A DNA stretch of 64,000 nt, from positions 1 through 64,000 of the forward strand of contig CAZNGS010000017.1 in NCBI GenBank assembly GCA_964572825.1, written 5' to 3'. Both the position numbers and the translations under genes were made by a program. Source of the stretch: CAYVBE01 sp964572825. Lineage in GTDB: Bacteria > Planctomycetota > Brocadiia > SM23-32. Positions 8,183 through 16,906 of this stretch are shown here, piece by piece (the first letter of the stretch is position 1; each line of letters begins with the position of its first letter). The notes beneath the pieces are model-generated. The model saw nothing but the letters and a program-made list of their open reading frames with translations, was not told the origin of the DNA and ran no database searches.

Positions 8183-10237
8183 CTACTCCGTCAGGCTTTT
8201 CAGGGCCTGCCGGGCGGCAGCGCCGCCGGGACGGATGAGACGGAAGCGCGACGGCCGTCCCAGTCTTTCATAGAGCTGTTTGGTCCATTCCCACCCATCC
8301 GGTTCCGCTCGGATGATGGCAAAGGGCCGGGGATAGATAAGGCCCCCCGCCCGGGGCAGGTCGGCGTGAACGCGGATGTGTAAGAGGCCCGTCCGCGCGG
8401 CCTGTTCCTGCCGATGGCTGTCCGGGGCATTCACCAGCAGGACCCCCGCCAGCCGCTGGTCTACCACCGCTGCATACAGAGCCGGCACGGCCAGCGCTCC
8501 CCGGCCCCAGAGGTATACCCGGTCCGGGTCCACGGTCTCCAGCCCGCGCAATGCCTCCGTCCCAGCCAGCACGTCCTGAGCGCGGAGAGAGCAAAGGGTG
8601 TGCCCTGCGACCGCCGCCAGACGGTGTAGATTCGGATAACGCCACACATCGTCCACCACGTGTCCCTCCCGTCCCTTCCACTGCCGCGCATACTCCTCCC
8701 CCACGCCACGCGGACCTCCGCCCCCGGTCGGCTCCAGGACGGCCAGGGCGCAGCCGGCATCGGCCACCGCGGCCCTCAGCCGATCCGCTGCGGGGCCGGG
8801 GAAGTCCTCTCCCCCCGGAAGGTGCAGCATCAGGACGACGGGAGCCCGGCCCGAAGCGCGTGGATAGAGGACCATGCGGCGCTCAAGCGCACCGCCCTCC
8901 AGCGTGAGGACCCCGGACTCCGGGTCGAACGCGGCCTTGCGCCGCCCCGTGTATAGACGCCGCAGCACCTTTGTGCGGAGCACCTCCGTCAGATGCGTCT
9001 TGAATTCGGTGAAATCCTTTCGGTCCCTTACCGTCCATTCTGGCGTCGGCCGCGCAAATGCCGCCTCGTAATCTATTCGCGAGAAACTGCGGCGCTTCTC
9101 CGCATCCCAGCCGCGTATGGATGGCAATGACAGGTCCGCCTCGGCCAGAAGGCGCTCGGCCTCCTGCGGTGTCACGTCCGCAAAGTGCCCCGCGCCATCC
9201 CGAAGCTCCGCGTCGAAGAAGCGGAAACCGGCTTGCCGCAAGGCCGCCGTGTCCTCATGGCCCTGCTTGAACACCTGGAAATGGGCGTTTTCATCTCGGC
9301 CGTAGAGCCGGTATACGCCGGTTATGTAATCCATGACCGTCGGCGCGTCTCGATTCATACCGTCATGGGTGCCGTGCTGATGGAGCAGCGGGCGGGGCGC
9401 ACGGAGGGCCCAGTACTGCTGATAGTCCCGGAGGTAGCAATTGGGCAGGACCGTATGGTCCCCCTTGATGTTGGAGCGCAAGGGCTTGCACATTCCGGCC
9501 GCGGTGTTGGCACCCTGCGACGGGAGTGCGCAGGCGATGCGGGGCTCCACCGCAGCGGCCCACCATGTCTTGTAGGAACCGGAAGACCGCCCCGTGAGCC
9601 CGATCCGGTCGGCGTCGATCAGGGCCGGCATGGTTTCCAGGAAATCGACCGCCCGCACCACGTCCCAGACCATCACGCCGCAGGGGTGGTAGCCTGTGCT
9701 GTACCAGTGGTGGTTCTCCCCGAATATGGGGCCGTTCTGGGGCCGCTGGGGCAGCGCCAGGGCGGCGAATCCCGACAAGGCGTACATGATACAGTGATGA
9801 AGATACGCCGTCTGTCCCGCGCTGCCGCAGACGTAGATGATGACGGGCACCGGTTCGTCAGTCTCATGGGGCAGGAACAGGTAGCACGCCGTGAGCACCT
9901 GCGTAGCGCTGTAGAAAGTGACCCTGCGTAGAAGGCAGGGTCCGAGGTCCACCGGCTCCCCGATCCACTCTACCTGAAGGGGCGTCTTCTCCGGCAGCGG
10001 CTTCAGGCCCAGCACGTCCAGGCATTCCTCACGCAGGCGGGGACGCAGGGCCTCGAACTCTTTCAGCGTGCCCGGCGGGCGTGCGCTCTCGGTGATGTGT
10101 TGGGCCAGCCGGGCCAGATAGTCGTAATCCTGACCGTGCACCGTAACCCGCGACCGGTCGCGCGCGGCGGCCGGTGAGACCCAGAGCGCGAAGCATATGC
10201 CGGCGGCCCAGATGAGCCGCCCGAGCCGGAACGCCAT
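8183..10237 (-). CDS. Secreted alpha/beta hydrolase, acetyl xylan esterase-like
   Basis: 684 residues with an N-terminal signal peptide (residues 1-25, cleavage near AAA-RD). The central region is an alpha/beta hydrolase with the nucleophile elbow GRSSGS at about residues 215-220, preceded by an oxyanion-loop region (IIYVCGSAGQ). The His of the triad is probably in KQGHED near residue 345. The C-terminal third looks like a second, degenerate hydrolase domain. Such proteins are annotated as acetyl xylan esterases or dienelactone-type hydrolases and suggest polysaccharide deacetylation outside the cytoplasm. The ATG at 10237 has AAGGGG upstream and starts the signal peptide; the frame upstream would add 15 residues. 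Confidence 0.75.
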   Translation of the reverse strand: MAFRLGRLIWAAGICFALWVSPAAARDRSRVTVHGQDYDYLARLAQHITESARPPGTLKEFEALRPRLREECLDVLGLKPLPEKTPLQVEWIGEPVDLGPCLLRRVTFYSATQVLTACYLFLPHETDEPVPVIIYVCGSAGQTAYLHHCIMYALSGFAALALPQRPQNGPIFGENHHWYSTGYHPCGVMVWDVVRAVDFLETMPALIDADRIGLTGRSSGSYKTWWAAAVEPRIACALPSQGANTAAGMCKPLRSNIKGDHTVLPNCYLRDYQQYWALRAPRPLLHQHGTHDGMNRDAPTVMDYITGVYRLYGRDENAHFQVFKQGHEDTAALRQAGFRFFDAELRDGAGHFADVTPQEAERLLAEADLSLPSIRGWDAEKRRSFSRIDYEAAFARPTPEWTVRDRKDFTEFKTHLTEVLRTKVLRRLYTGRRKAAFDPESGVLTLEGGALERRMVLYPRASGRAPVVLMLHLPGGEDFPGPAADRLRAAVADAGCALAVLEPTGGGGPRGVGEEYARQWKGREGHVVDDVWRYPNLHRLAAVAGHTLCSLRAQDVLAGTEALRGLETVDPDRVYLWGRGALAVPALYAAVVDQRLAGVLLVNAPDSHRQEQAARTGLLHIRVHADLPRAGGLIYPRPFAIIRAEPDGWEWTKQLYERLGRPSRFRLIRPGGAAARQALKSLTE

Positions 10238-10419
10238 GTTTATCCCCTTGCGATTGTGTCCGGGTTGGCCGCCGGACATCATAGCCTACGAGTCCTGCGG
10301 TTCAAGCATCGCGCCCGGACGCTTTTCCGTTGCGTCCGCATGGTTTGGAGCAACAGTCTCTGCCCCGGCCGGCGCCTGGTTGTCGCGGCCCCGGACTGTG
10401 AAGCGCGAGAAACCGAGTC

Positions 10420-10602
10420 ATGGAATCGTCCCTGTGGTTCGGCACGGTAGAGGACCTGCACGGAGTCGGTCCGCCAGCGGGCCGGGGAGGTCCCTGGGTG
10501 GACGAACCCGTGCAAGCCGACGAGCCGTCAGTGCCGTTGCCGGTCAACGGTTTCAGCAGGCGCCGCGTGCGCATGGAAAAAGGGAGGCTGCCGGCCGACT
10601 GA
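10420..10602 (+). pseudogene. Remnant of an unrecognised protein family, copy 1
   Basis: The frame encodes LWFGTVEDLHG...GPPAGRGGPW...PVQA. The same pattern recurs at 13600-13690 as LWFGGIDDVWR...GKPVGRVGPW...PVEA. No start or complete fold is present, so it looks like a decayed C-terminal piece. I believe the motif belongs to a large planctomycete family of secreted BNR-like or uncharacterised proteins, but that is from memory and not shown by the sequence. It is on the same strand as copy 2. Confidence 0.4.
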
Positions 10603-10616
10603 CGCCGTCCTCAAAC

Positions 10617-10645
10617 TTGACCCGCCGGGCTCCGTGCTGTATCCT
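10617..10645 (+). promoter_or_regulatory. Sigma70-type promoter for the D-erythronate dehydrogenase-like gene
   Basis: TTGACC at 10617-10622 and TATCCT at 10640-10645 are exactly 17 bases apart. The -10 box ends 40 bases before the ATG at 10686, and AAGGAG precedes that ATG. Confidence 0.55.
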
Positions 10646-10685
10646 CTTTGGAGTCCTGTGCCTGAAGCCACCGCGAAAGGAGCGC

Positions 10686-11645
10686 ATGGTGATCTCCGGC
10701 ACGGTTCTCATCACCGGCGCCGGCGGCTTTATCGGGCGCTCGCTCATCCGGCGCATGCTCGACAGCCACGTCGACGCGCGCATCATCGCCACGGACATCA
10801 GTCCGCACCCCTTCCTCGAAAGCGTCTCCAGCCAGGTCGAGTTCGTCAGGGCGGACCTGGGCGTCGCCGAGGCCTGCCGCCGGATCGTCACGCCGGAGAT
10901 CGACACGGTCTTCCATTTCGCCGCGCTGGTCTCCGGCGGGGCCGAGGAGCACTTCGAGGCCGGCTTCAACGTCAACGTCTACGGCATGATCAACATGCTC
11001 GAGGCGTGCCGGCTGGCCGGGCACGCGCCGCGCTTTGTGTTCACCAGCACCATCGCCTCTTTCGGCGGGCAGCGGATGCCGGGCGTGGTCGACGACTGGA
11101 CCCATCAGCACCCCCAGAGCAGCTACGGCGCGGCAAAGGTCGTCGGCGAGCAGCTTCTGAACGATTACTCCCGCAGGGGATTCGTCGACGGAAGAGCCGC
11201 GCGGCTGGCGGCCACCGTGGTGCGGGACGACCCCCACGCGGGCCTGAGCTGCTCGACCAGCGCCATCGTGCGCGAGCCGGTCGCCGGCCGCGACTATGCC
11301 TGCCCCCTGCCGCCGGACGCGCGCATGCCGATCCTGGGCATCGACCGTTGCCTCGACCTGCTGACCGGCCTGGCCGCTCTGCCGGCCGGCGGCCTCGGCG
11401 ACTACCGCACCGTCAACGCGCCCAACATATCCTCCTCTCTGCAGGAGCTGGCCGACGCGGTGCGAGACAGCGGAGCGGACGGCCTCGGCGAGATCACTTT
11501 CGATCCCTCGCCGCAGGCTGCGGCCATCGTCGCCACCTGGCCGGACGCCATGAAGTTCGAACGCGCGGCGGAACTCGGTTTTGAGGCGGACGAGTCCGTC
11601 GAGCGCATCGTGCAGGACTACATCGAGAGGACCCGCGCCCGCTAA
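10686..11645 (+). CDS. NAD-dependent epimerase/dehydratase, D-erythronate dehydrogenase-like
   Basis: 319 residues of extended SDR type. The nucleotide loop is TGAGGFIG near residue 10, and the catalytic pair is in SSYGAAK (Tyr and Lys near residues 145-149). SFGG...P...VVDD, NDYSRRGFVDGRAARL and AIVREPVAG are wording typical of DenD, the D-erythronate 2-dehydrogenase of tetronate catabolism; the assignment within SDRs is from family knowledge. The ATG has AAGGAG 6 bases upstream and a promoter at 10617-10645. It converges with a VOC/transaldolase-like pair and overlaps it by 4 bases. It lies between two gene remnants. Confidence 0.78.
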   Translation: MVISGTVLITGAGGFIGRSLIRRMLDSHVDARIIATDISPHPFLESVSSQVEFVRADLGVAEACRRIVTPEIDTVFHFAALVSGGAEEHFEAGFNVNVYGMINMLEACRLAGHAPRFVFTSTIASFGGQRMPGVVDDWTHQHPQSSYGAAKVVGEQLLNDYSRRGFVDGRAARLAATVVRDDPHAGLSCSTSAIVREPVAGRDYACPLPPDARMPILGIDRCLDLLTGLAALPAGGLGDYRTVNAPNISSSLQELADAVRDSGADGLGEITFDPSPQAAAIVATWPDAMKFERAAELGFEADESVERIVQDYIERTRAR

Positions 11646-12142
11646 TCGGCCGGCTCGCACAGCTCGATACACAGCGGGGCGAACTCCTCCGGGCGCAAGA
11701 AGGCCACGCTCCCGTGCAGGCCGCGGCGTATCTCCGGATCGGCCATTTCGTCCCCGGCCGCCCGCAGGGATTCAACGCACCCCGCGATGTCCCCCACCCA
11801 GAACGAGAGGTGCTGGACACCCTCGCCGTGCTCCTCGAGGTGACGGCGCAGGAAGCTCTCCCCCACCGGCTCGATCAACTCGAACTCTACCCCCTCGGTC
11901 TGGACCCGCGCGATCCGGCAGCCGTAGGTGCCCGCCCACCGGCTGACGGCCTCCGTCCAGGGCGCCCCCAGCTCCTCCCCCAGATCGGCCAGGGCGCGCG
12001 CCGCGTCCCTCACCACGATGCCGAAGTGGCTGAACGCCCGCGGCTCGACCCCGCCCCGGCGCAGGTGATCGGCCATGCGCTCGCGCGTGGCGGCATAACC
12101 GCCCTGCCCCAGCGGCCAGCGTTCCTCGACGGCCGGTATCAT
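11642..12142 (-). CDS. VOC (glyoxalase-fold) protein
   Basis: 166 residues with two beta-alpha-beta-beta-beta modules of the vicinal oxygen chelate superfamily. Probable metal ligands are His (FSHFGIVV), Glu (FELIEP), His (VQHLSFWV) and Glu (CIELCE), the set used by glyoxalase I and methylmalonyl-CoA epimerase. The ATG overlaps the stop of the upstream transaldolase-like gene by 4 bases, so the two are translationally coupled and probably act on one sugar-acid pathway. The true substrate is unknown. Confidence 0.75.
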   Translation of the reverse strand: MIPAVEERWPLGQGGYAATRERMADHLRRGGVEPRAFSHFGIVVRDAARALADLGEELGAPWTEAVSRWAGTYGCRIARVQTEGVEFELIEPVGESFLRRHLEEHGEGVQHLSFWVGDIAGCVESLRAAGDEMADPEIRRGLHGSVAFLRPEEFAPLCIELCEPAD

Positions 12143-13197
12143 CTCCCGCCCTCCCGGACCTGGATCAGGCGGCTCTTGGCGATCTCGAGCTTCAGCGTCG
12201 TGCAGCCCTCGACGAAGTTGTTGCGGAAGCGCACCAGCGGCGGGAAGGTGGCGAACTCCGGCGGCGTCAGCCCGTCGTCGTCATAGGCGCGGCGGAAGTC
12301 GGGTAGCTTCGCCCGCAACTCCTCGAGCACCTCCGCGGGCGGCTCGTGGTCGATCCGTGACGCCACCGGTGGGTCCATCTCGTTCAGCTCGGCAATTGTG
12401 CTCCAGTTCATCGTGACGTGGAAGTCCCCGCCGACGAACTCCGTGAAGTGCCGCGGCCCGCGCGCCCCGCCGCCGAGGATCGTCGTGTGGTAGCCGCGCT
12501 CCTTGATCAGGTGGTATTCCTTGCGCGCGACGATGCAGCCGGCCTGCCGCAGCACCTCCGGCTCGATCTCGATGCCTCTGCGCGTGACGTAGGACTGCAG
12601 CTCCTCGTCGTAGATGCCGGTGATGTGCGTGATGAAGAACGGCGGACGCCTGCCGCACTCCTCGCTGACCTGCTCGTAGAGCTCGCACATGGCGACCGTC
12701 TGGGCGATCGAGAAGCACTCGGTGGCGCAGACCGGGATGCCCTCCCGGATCAGCTCCGCCATCGCGTCCATGCCGCTCTCGATGACCGGGATCTTCGCCA
12801 TGTAGTTGTCGCAGACTTTGGCGTGGCGCAGGGACGCCTCGATGATCTCGTCGGGGTCCTCGTCGCGGAAGGGATCGTCCTGCATCGTCACGAGGCCCTG
12901 CGTGCCGCCGCTCTGCTCGTAGAGGGGCATGAAGGTCTCCATGAACCGCCGGGCCACGCGCTGATAGACCAGGTCGGCGGCCTCGAGGTCGTCCTCAACC
13001 TCGCGCGCGACCTCGTCGATGATCGGCAGGACGTACTCGGGCTCCCGCAGGATCAGCTTGTAGGGATAGGCAGGGTTGCTGGTCCCGTTGATGGCGCCGG
13101 CGTCGAGCGCCTTCTCCAGGTCGCCGGCGGTGGGATTGTTGATCCAGATGCGCGTCGGCGTCTGTTCCTGCACCCGTTTGATGTAGCTCATCTGCAC
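12139..13197 (-). CDS. Transaldolase-family aldolase
   Basis: 352 residues resembling the transaldolase/fructose-6-phosphate aldolase TIM-barrel family. TSNPAYPYKL near residue 39 corresponds to the T(S)NP motif, and YMAKIPVIE near residue 132 carries the Schiff-base Lys. The protein is longer than FSA and differs from housekeeping transaldolase, so it is probably a catabolic aldolase for a sugar-acid intermediate. The start is GTG at 13197 with AAAGG about 5 bases upstream; an ATG two codons later is also possible. It is coupled to the VOC gene and faces the DenD-like gene. Confidence 0.75.
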   Translation of the reverse strand: MQMSYIKRVQEQTPTRIWINNPTAGDLEKALDAGAINGTSNPAYPYKLILREPEYVLPIIDEVAREVEDDLEAADLVYQRVARRFMETFMPLYEQSGGTQGLVTMQDDPFRDEDPDEIIEASLRHAKVCDNYMAKIPVIESGMDAMAELIREGIPVCATECFSIAQTVAMCELYEQVSEECGRRPPFFITHITGIYDEELQSYVTRRGIEIEPEVLRQAGCIVARKEYHLIKERGYHTTILGGGARGPRHFTEFVGGDFHVTMNWSTIAELNEMDPPVASRIDHEPPAEVLEELRAKLPDFRRAYDDDGLTPPEFATFPPLVRFRNNFVEGCTTLKLEIAKSRLIQVREGGR

Positions 13198-13560
13198 GGC
13201 TGCCTTTCGTGATCCGGGTCAAAGGCGTCGCTTCCCATCATAGGCCGGCCACAAACCGTCCGCAAGCACATCGAGTTACTCTGCCGGGACATGGTACCCA
13301 CCTGCTGCAGGGTGTAGAGACAGGGAAACCTGAGGATTCACACCCGCTCCGGACAGGGGCTTTCACGCGCATAATGGGAGGCCTTTTGCGCTGCAATACC
13401 TGCCCCCAGGCTATGCATAGCGCGTCGCTTCTGTGCACAATCCGGGAGTGTCCGCAGCAGCCGATCCATGCCGAAGACTTGTCCCTCCAGGTGGGTCGCC
13501 CCGAATGCCGGCCCCGGTGCGTCCCGGACACGGTGCCCCGCTCGGCATGACGGGGAATCG
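13198..13560. other. Intergenic stretch without a recognised gene
   Basis: About 360 bases between the transaldolase-like start and the family remnant at 13560. Short open frames here have no family-like features. No promoter, RNA or repeat is convincing. Confidence 0.4.
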
Positions 13561-13860
13561 GACGGGCACTACTCCGAAACGGACGGCGGCTCGGGGCTGT
13601 GGTTCGGCGGCATCGACGACGTATGGAGGCCGGGCAAGCCCGTCGGTCGCGTCGGCCCGTGGTGGGGCTCGCCCGTCGAGGCTCACGTGATGACCGGCTC
13701 TGACCGGAAGACGCTGGACCTGTCCCGCGACGCGGCCGAGGACGTCACCTTCAGCATCGAGGTGGACGTGGCTCATTCCGGCTGGCACACCTGCGGAGCG
13801 GTCGCCGTCCCGCCCGGCGAGGCCCTCAGTTCGCGCACGAGTGACAGGCTCCCGTCAGCC
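13560..13860 (+). pseudogene. Remnant of the same unrecognised family, copy 2
   Basis: A reading frame with no plausible N-terminus encodes SGLWFGGIDDVWR, GRVGPWWGSPVEA, MTGSDRKTLDLS and FSIEVDVAHSGWHT. The wording is that of a beta-rich C-terminal domain and shares the LWFG-IDD...G(R)GPW pattern with 10420-10602. The frame ends against the 3' end of the Gfo/Idh/MocA gene on the other strand. It reads as a truncated, decayed gene rather than a working one. Confidence 0.45.
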
Positions 13861-14916
13861 GTCCTCGATCAGCGCTAACTCCCCCGACTCCACCATCGTC
13901 AGCAAGGCCGACGGGCCGGCTTCCAGGGGCAGGTCGATGCGGGCGCGCCGGCGGCTGGACTCGTAGGCGCTGAAGATTATCTCCGTGGCCCGTATGGCGT
14001 TGTCGCTGGACAGCAGCGGCGTCTCGCCACTCTCCAGGCAATCCAGCAGGTCTTCGATGCCCCGGTATATGGCCGCGTTGTCGTGGATGGTCTCCCCGGT
14101 GTCCAGCTCCTGCCAGCCGGGCTCGGAGAGCTGGTGCATGCGCAGCCACGGCGGCCCCGACAGGATTTCCAGCAGGCCCTCCCGGCCGATGACGCGGATC
14201 ATGCAGCCCAGGTCCTCATGGTCCACGCCGGCGAACATGGTGGCCCGCACGCCGTTCTCGAACCGGAAGGTCACGATCCCCTGGCCCTCGACCAGGGCGC
14301 CGAAGATGCGCTTCTCCCTGCGGATGTCGACCTGACCCAGGGCCCACTGGGCGGGGGTGTCGTTGTTGAAATAGAACAGCATGTCCAGCCAGTGGGTGCC
14401 GGCGTCGAACAGGTTGCCCCAGGCGGCCTCCATGCGCGTGATGGGCCCGATGGCGCCCTCGTCGACCAGGCTCTTCGCCTCCAGCAGCGGTTTGTTGAAG
14501 CGTCGCTGGTGGTTGACGGTCAACTGTACGTCGTGCTCTTTGCACGCCCGGTGCATGGCGACGGCGGCGTCCCAGTGGACGTCCATCGGTTTTTCGCAGT
14601 GGATGGCCTTCGGGCGGAGCGGCGCGACGTCGCAGACGACCTTCCCGTGCAGGTGGGGCCACAGGCAGACGCTGACCACATCCGGTGCTTCCTCGCGCAT
14701 CATGTCCATGTAATCGGTGAAGACGCGCGCCTGCGGGTTATGCTCCCGCACGAACGCCTCGGCGTTCTCCTGCTTGATGTCGGCGACCGCCACCAGCTCG
14801 CACCGTCCCGACTGCGCATATCCGGCCATGTGCCGGTGAGCCATCCCGAAACCGGTTGCGCCCTCCGTTCTGCGCGGCCGTCCCGTCCCGATGATCCCGA
14901 CGCGGTACTTTGCCAT
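13855..14916 (-). CDS. Gfo/Idh/MocA family oxidoreductase
   Basis: 353 residues. The N-terminal Rossmann fold has GIIGTGRPRR near residue 8 and an Asp for the nucleotide ribose in VAVADIKQ. The family catalytic segment is HCEKPMDVHWDAA near residue 110. The C-terminal alpha/beta domain contains GTHWLDMLFYFN (His/Asp of the active site). Members oxidise or epimerise sugars and polyols with NAD(P). The ATG has AAGGATGAG upstream. It is on the same strand as the transaldolase-like gene but 650 bases away, with a remnant between. Confidence 0.85.
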   Translation of the reverse strand: MAKYRVGIIGTGRPRRTEGATGFGMAHRHMAGYAQSGRCELVAVADIKQENAEAFVREHNPQARVFTDYMDMMREEAPDVVSVCLWPHLHGKVVCDVAPLRPKAIHCEKPMDVHWDAAVAMHRACKEHDVQLTVNHQRRFNKPLLEAKSLVDEGAIGPITRMEAAWGNLFDAGTHWLDMLFYFNNDTPAQWALGQVDIRREKRIFGALVEGQGIVTFRFENGVRATMFAGVDHEDLGCMIRVIGREGLLEILSGPPWLRMHQLSEPGWQELDTGETIHDNAAIYRGIEDLLDCLESGETPLLSSDNAIRATEIIFSAYESSRRRARIDLPLEAGPSALLTMVESGELALIEDG

Positions 14917-15029
14917 CTAGCACTCATCCTTTCTGTGCAATTCAAGGCCTGTCCAATCGCGTGTACATGCGGATCACACTACCGCTCCCGGCACGCTTGT
15001 CAAGGGCGCCGGGGAAATTCCAGGGTCGT

Positions 15030-15121
15030 TCAACTCGGCTTTCGACATTACGCTGCCCGGCTTTTGGCGAAGCGATGCGGCACTGCTCAGCTCGCCTGCA
15101 CCGGCCACAGTCTATGTTCGC
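15030..15121 (+). repeat. Dispersed repeat X, copy 2
   Basis: Bases 15030-15069 match the reverse complement of 51-90 with 5 mismatches in 40, and both copies end about 50 bases further on with tatgttcg. A 17-base core recurs at 31008-31024. No coding potential is seen. It may be a MITE fragment or a conserved non-coding element. Confidence 0.6.
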
Positions 15122-15252
15122 ACGGGGCAGGTGTGGGCGATAAACAAGGGGCGTAGAGCGTATATGTCCCCCCTTCATGTGCCACCCTGGTATGTCCGAC
15201 TCTTTCAGAGCCGAAGGGGCACCGCTGCACGTGGAGGATCATGCCCTGAAAA

Positions 15253-15278
15253 CTGAGGCGAGGACGCCTCAGCTACCC
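15253..15278 (+). repeat. CTACCC-tagged hairpin repeat, copy 1
   Basis: Stem CTGAGGCG, loop AGGA, stem CGCCTCAG, then CTACCC. The copy at 38660-38685 has the same build with different stem bases (CTCCGGCG, AGA, CGCCGGAG, CTACCCC). Stem covariation with a constant tail suggests one repeat family. Confidence 0.5.
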
Positions 15279-15291
15279 AAATGGGTAGGTC

Positions 15292-15317
15292 CGGCGCCTG
15301 CCCGCCGAAGGAGGGTC
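15292..15317 (+). repeat. Repeat Y, 26-base word (inverted copy at 31085)
   Basis: A 26-base word is identical to the reverse complement of 31085-31110. It is intergenic at both places and each copy lies near a copy of repeat X. Confidence 0.55.
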
Positions 15318-15533
15318 CCCGCAGGACCCCATCCTGCGGCGTAGATGCCGTATATCAAGGGGGCTTTCCCCTTCCATACCCAGCGGGCATCGCGCGGCGA
15401 CAGATGGGCCGGGCCGGACACGAGAATTCCCATCTGCACATCCTTGATGCACGATAGTCTCTAAGCTCTTTCCAGACAGCCACTTACGAGCTACCACGGG
15501 TGATTATCGTCGGAACAAAGGAGATTTTCAGAG

Positions 15534-15562
15534 TTGACGGATGAGGCTTCTTGTGCTATACT
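15534..15562 (+). promoter_or_regulatory. Strong sigma70-type promoter
   Basis: TTGACG at 15534-15539 and TATACT at 15557-15562 are exactly 17 bases apart, one of the best matches in the window. Transcription would begin near 15569, about 350 bases before the DnaJ-TPR start codon. Confidence 0.65.
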
Positions 15563-15568
15563 TCGGTG

Positions 15569-15900
15569 CTAAGGGTAGTGGGTTTGGGGGGCACATCTCC
15601 CAGTGAACGACCTTTGCGGTGTGATGACCGACAGGGTGGCTACAGCAACAATCATCCTTCGGGGGGCGGCGTGCTGCTCCTCGAGGGGGAGCCCCGCCTG
15701 CCGTGCCGTACCCACCGTTGTGGCCCGGGTGAAGCTGTCCCCGCGGCAGGTGTGTGAGGACCGCATCCTGCATACTTCTGCCCGGTGCGAGATGAACTTT
15801 TCAGCGTCTGGAGGGACCAAAAGGCAGGTAGATGGTGTGACGAGACGGCATCGATCGGTCTGTGCACGCACCGTGCATTGGCCCTGCGTGGAAACCCCTA
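15569..15900 (+). ncRNA. Possible structured RNA or long 5' leader
   Basis: The segment downstream of the strong promoter has no good reading frame on either strand. It contains several GC-rich stem-loops, for example CTCC/GGAG around 15680 and TGCACG-CAC-CGTGCA near 15865. I could not match it to RNase P RNA, tmRNA or SRP RNA: their conserved cores are absent. It could be 6S-like RNA, a new ncRNA, or a regulatory leader of the DnaJ-TPR gene. No T-run terminator is seen before that gene, so read-through is likely. The 3' end is a guess. Confidence 0.35.
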
Positions 15901-15918
15901 CTTGAAGAGCTCAGAGCA

Positions 15919-16728
15919 ATGAGTGGGACTCAACAAGCCAAGTCAACTTACTATGACATACTCGCCATCGACCGCAACGCCACGCAACCCGAGATAAAGA
16001 AAGCGTTTCGGCGCCTGGCCAAGGAATATCACCCGGACACGAACCGGGAGAACGGCGAGCAGGCATCCAAGAAGCTGAAAGAGGTCATCGCCGCCTACCG
16101 TGTGCTCAGCAACGAGCGGGAGCGGGCGCGCTATGACGTGATGATGCAATCGGTCCCGGGCGTCAGAGAGGAAGCCCGGCGCAACGAAAGCCGCACGTTC
16201 AAGGAGCAGACCGAGCAACTGCTGGATTACCTCCTGTCCGGCCAGGGAAGGCGGGCACTGCGGCTCTACGACGAGCTGATCGAGCAGGAAGGATTCGAGC
16301 TGGAAGAGTTCCTCAGCGTCAAAGACTACCTGGACTGCATCTTCCTGCTGGCGGAGCAACTGGAGCACGAGGACCGCTACCGGGAGGCGGCGGACTACTA
16401 CGAGGAACTTTACGAAAAGGAGAAGGAGCCGCCCCGCCAGCGCTACTTCTTCGAGACAGTCGAGGCCCGCATCAAGAAACTCTACAGCCGCAAGCTGCCC
16501 CGAGACGCCGCCACCGCCGAGGAGGAGATCGGCTGCTACCAGCGCATCCTGGCCTTCGACCTGGACAAAAGCGAGAAAGCGTTCATCCTGAAGAAGATCG
16601 CCGAAGTCTACTGCCGCATCGGGGAAGAGGACAAGGCCCGGGAGATATTCACCGAAGCGCTGGAGCTGAAACCGGGTCTGAAGGGGACCGCGACCATCCG
16701 CGAAGAGCTGGGGATGGAAGATGCGTGA
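15919..16728 (+). CDS. J-domain protein with TPR-like helices
   Basis: 269 residues. The N-terminal J domain (residues about 10-75) has the HPD motif in EYHPDTN, so it should stimulate an Hsp70 ATPase. The rest lacks the Gly/Phe and zinc regions of DnaJ and instead has charged amphipathic helices resembling TPRs (YREAADYYEELYEKE; FILKKIAEVYCRIGEEDKAREIFTEALEL). It is therefore a class III J protein recruiting Hsp70 to a specific client. The start codon has only a weak site (GAAGAG) upstream. It lies behind the strong promoter and leader at 15534-15900 and upstream of rsfS. Confidence 0.82.
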   Translation: MSGTQQAKSTYYDILAIDRNATQPEIKKAFRRLAKEYHPDTNRENGEQASKKLKEVIAAYRVLSNERERARYDVMMQSVPGVREEARRNESRTFKEQTEQLLDYLLSGQGRRALRLYDELIEQEGFELEEFLSVKDYLDCIFLLAEQLEHEDRYREAADYYEELYEKEKEPPRQRYFFETVEARIKKLYSRKLPRDAATAEEEIGCYQRILAFDLDKSEKAFILKKIAEVYCRIGEEDKAREIFTEALELKPGLKGTATIREELGMEDA

Positions 16729-16906
16729 CCGCCGCAGCCCCTGCGGTGGGTTTCCCGCTGTGCGGGGGGATGGCTTCCGAGCCTGCCGCGAAACGTCCGA
16801 TGCCAGTCTCCCTGCTCCCTGCGAAGGACGATATGCCCCCGCGGGGCCCGTCTGCCTCGTCCGCACCTGCCGGGATACCTGTGATCTTGCCGGAGGTTAG
16901 TAACAC

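Larger units (their letters stand above)
14917..15533. other. Repeat-rich intergenic region
   Basis: More than 600 bases with no gene. It holds dispersed repeat X (15030-15121), a CTACCC-tagged hairpin (15253-15278), a short palindrome (CTACCC AAAT GGGTAG), and a 26-base word (15292-15317) that recurs inverted at 31085-31110. Elements X and Y are shared with the gap at 31.0-31.1 kb. Confidence 0.5.

Noticed and set aside
15569..15900. RNase P RNA, SRP RNA or tmRNA
   Set aside because: The conserved cores of these RNAs (for example the GAGGAAAGUCC region of RNase P RNA or the GGUCAGGUCCGGAAGGAAGC region of SRP RNA) are not present.
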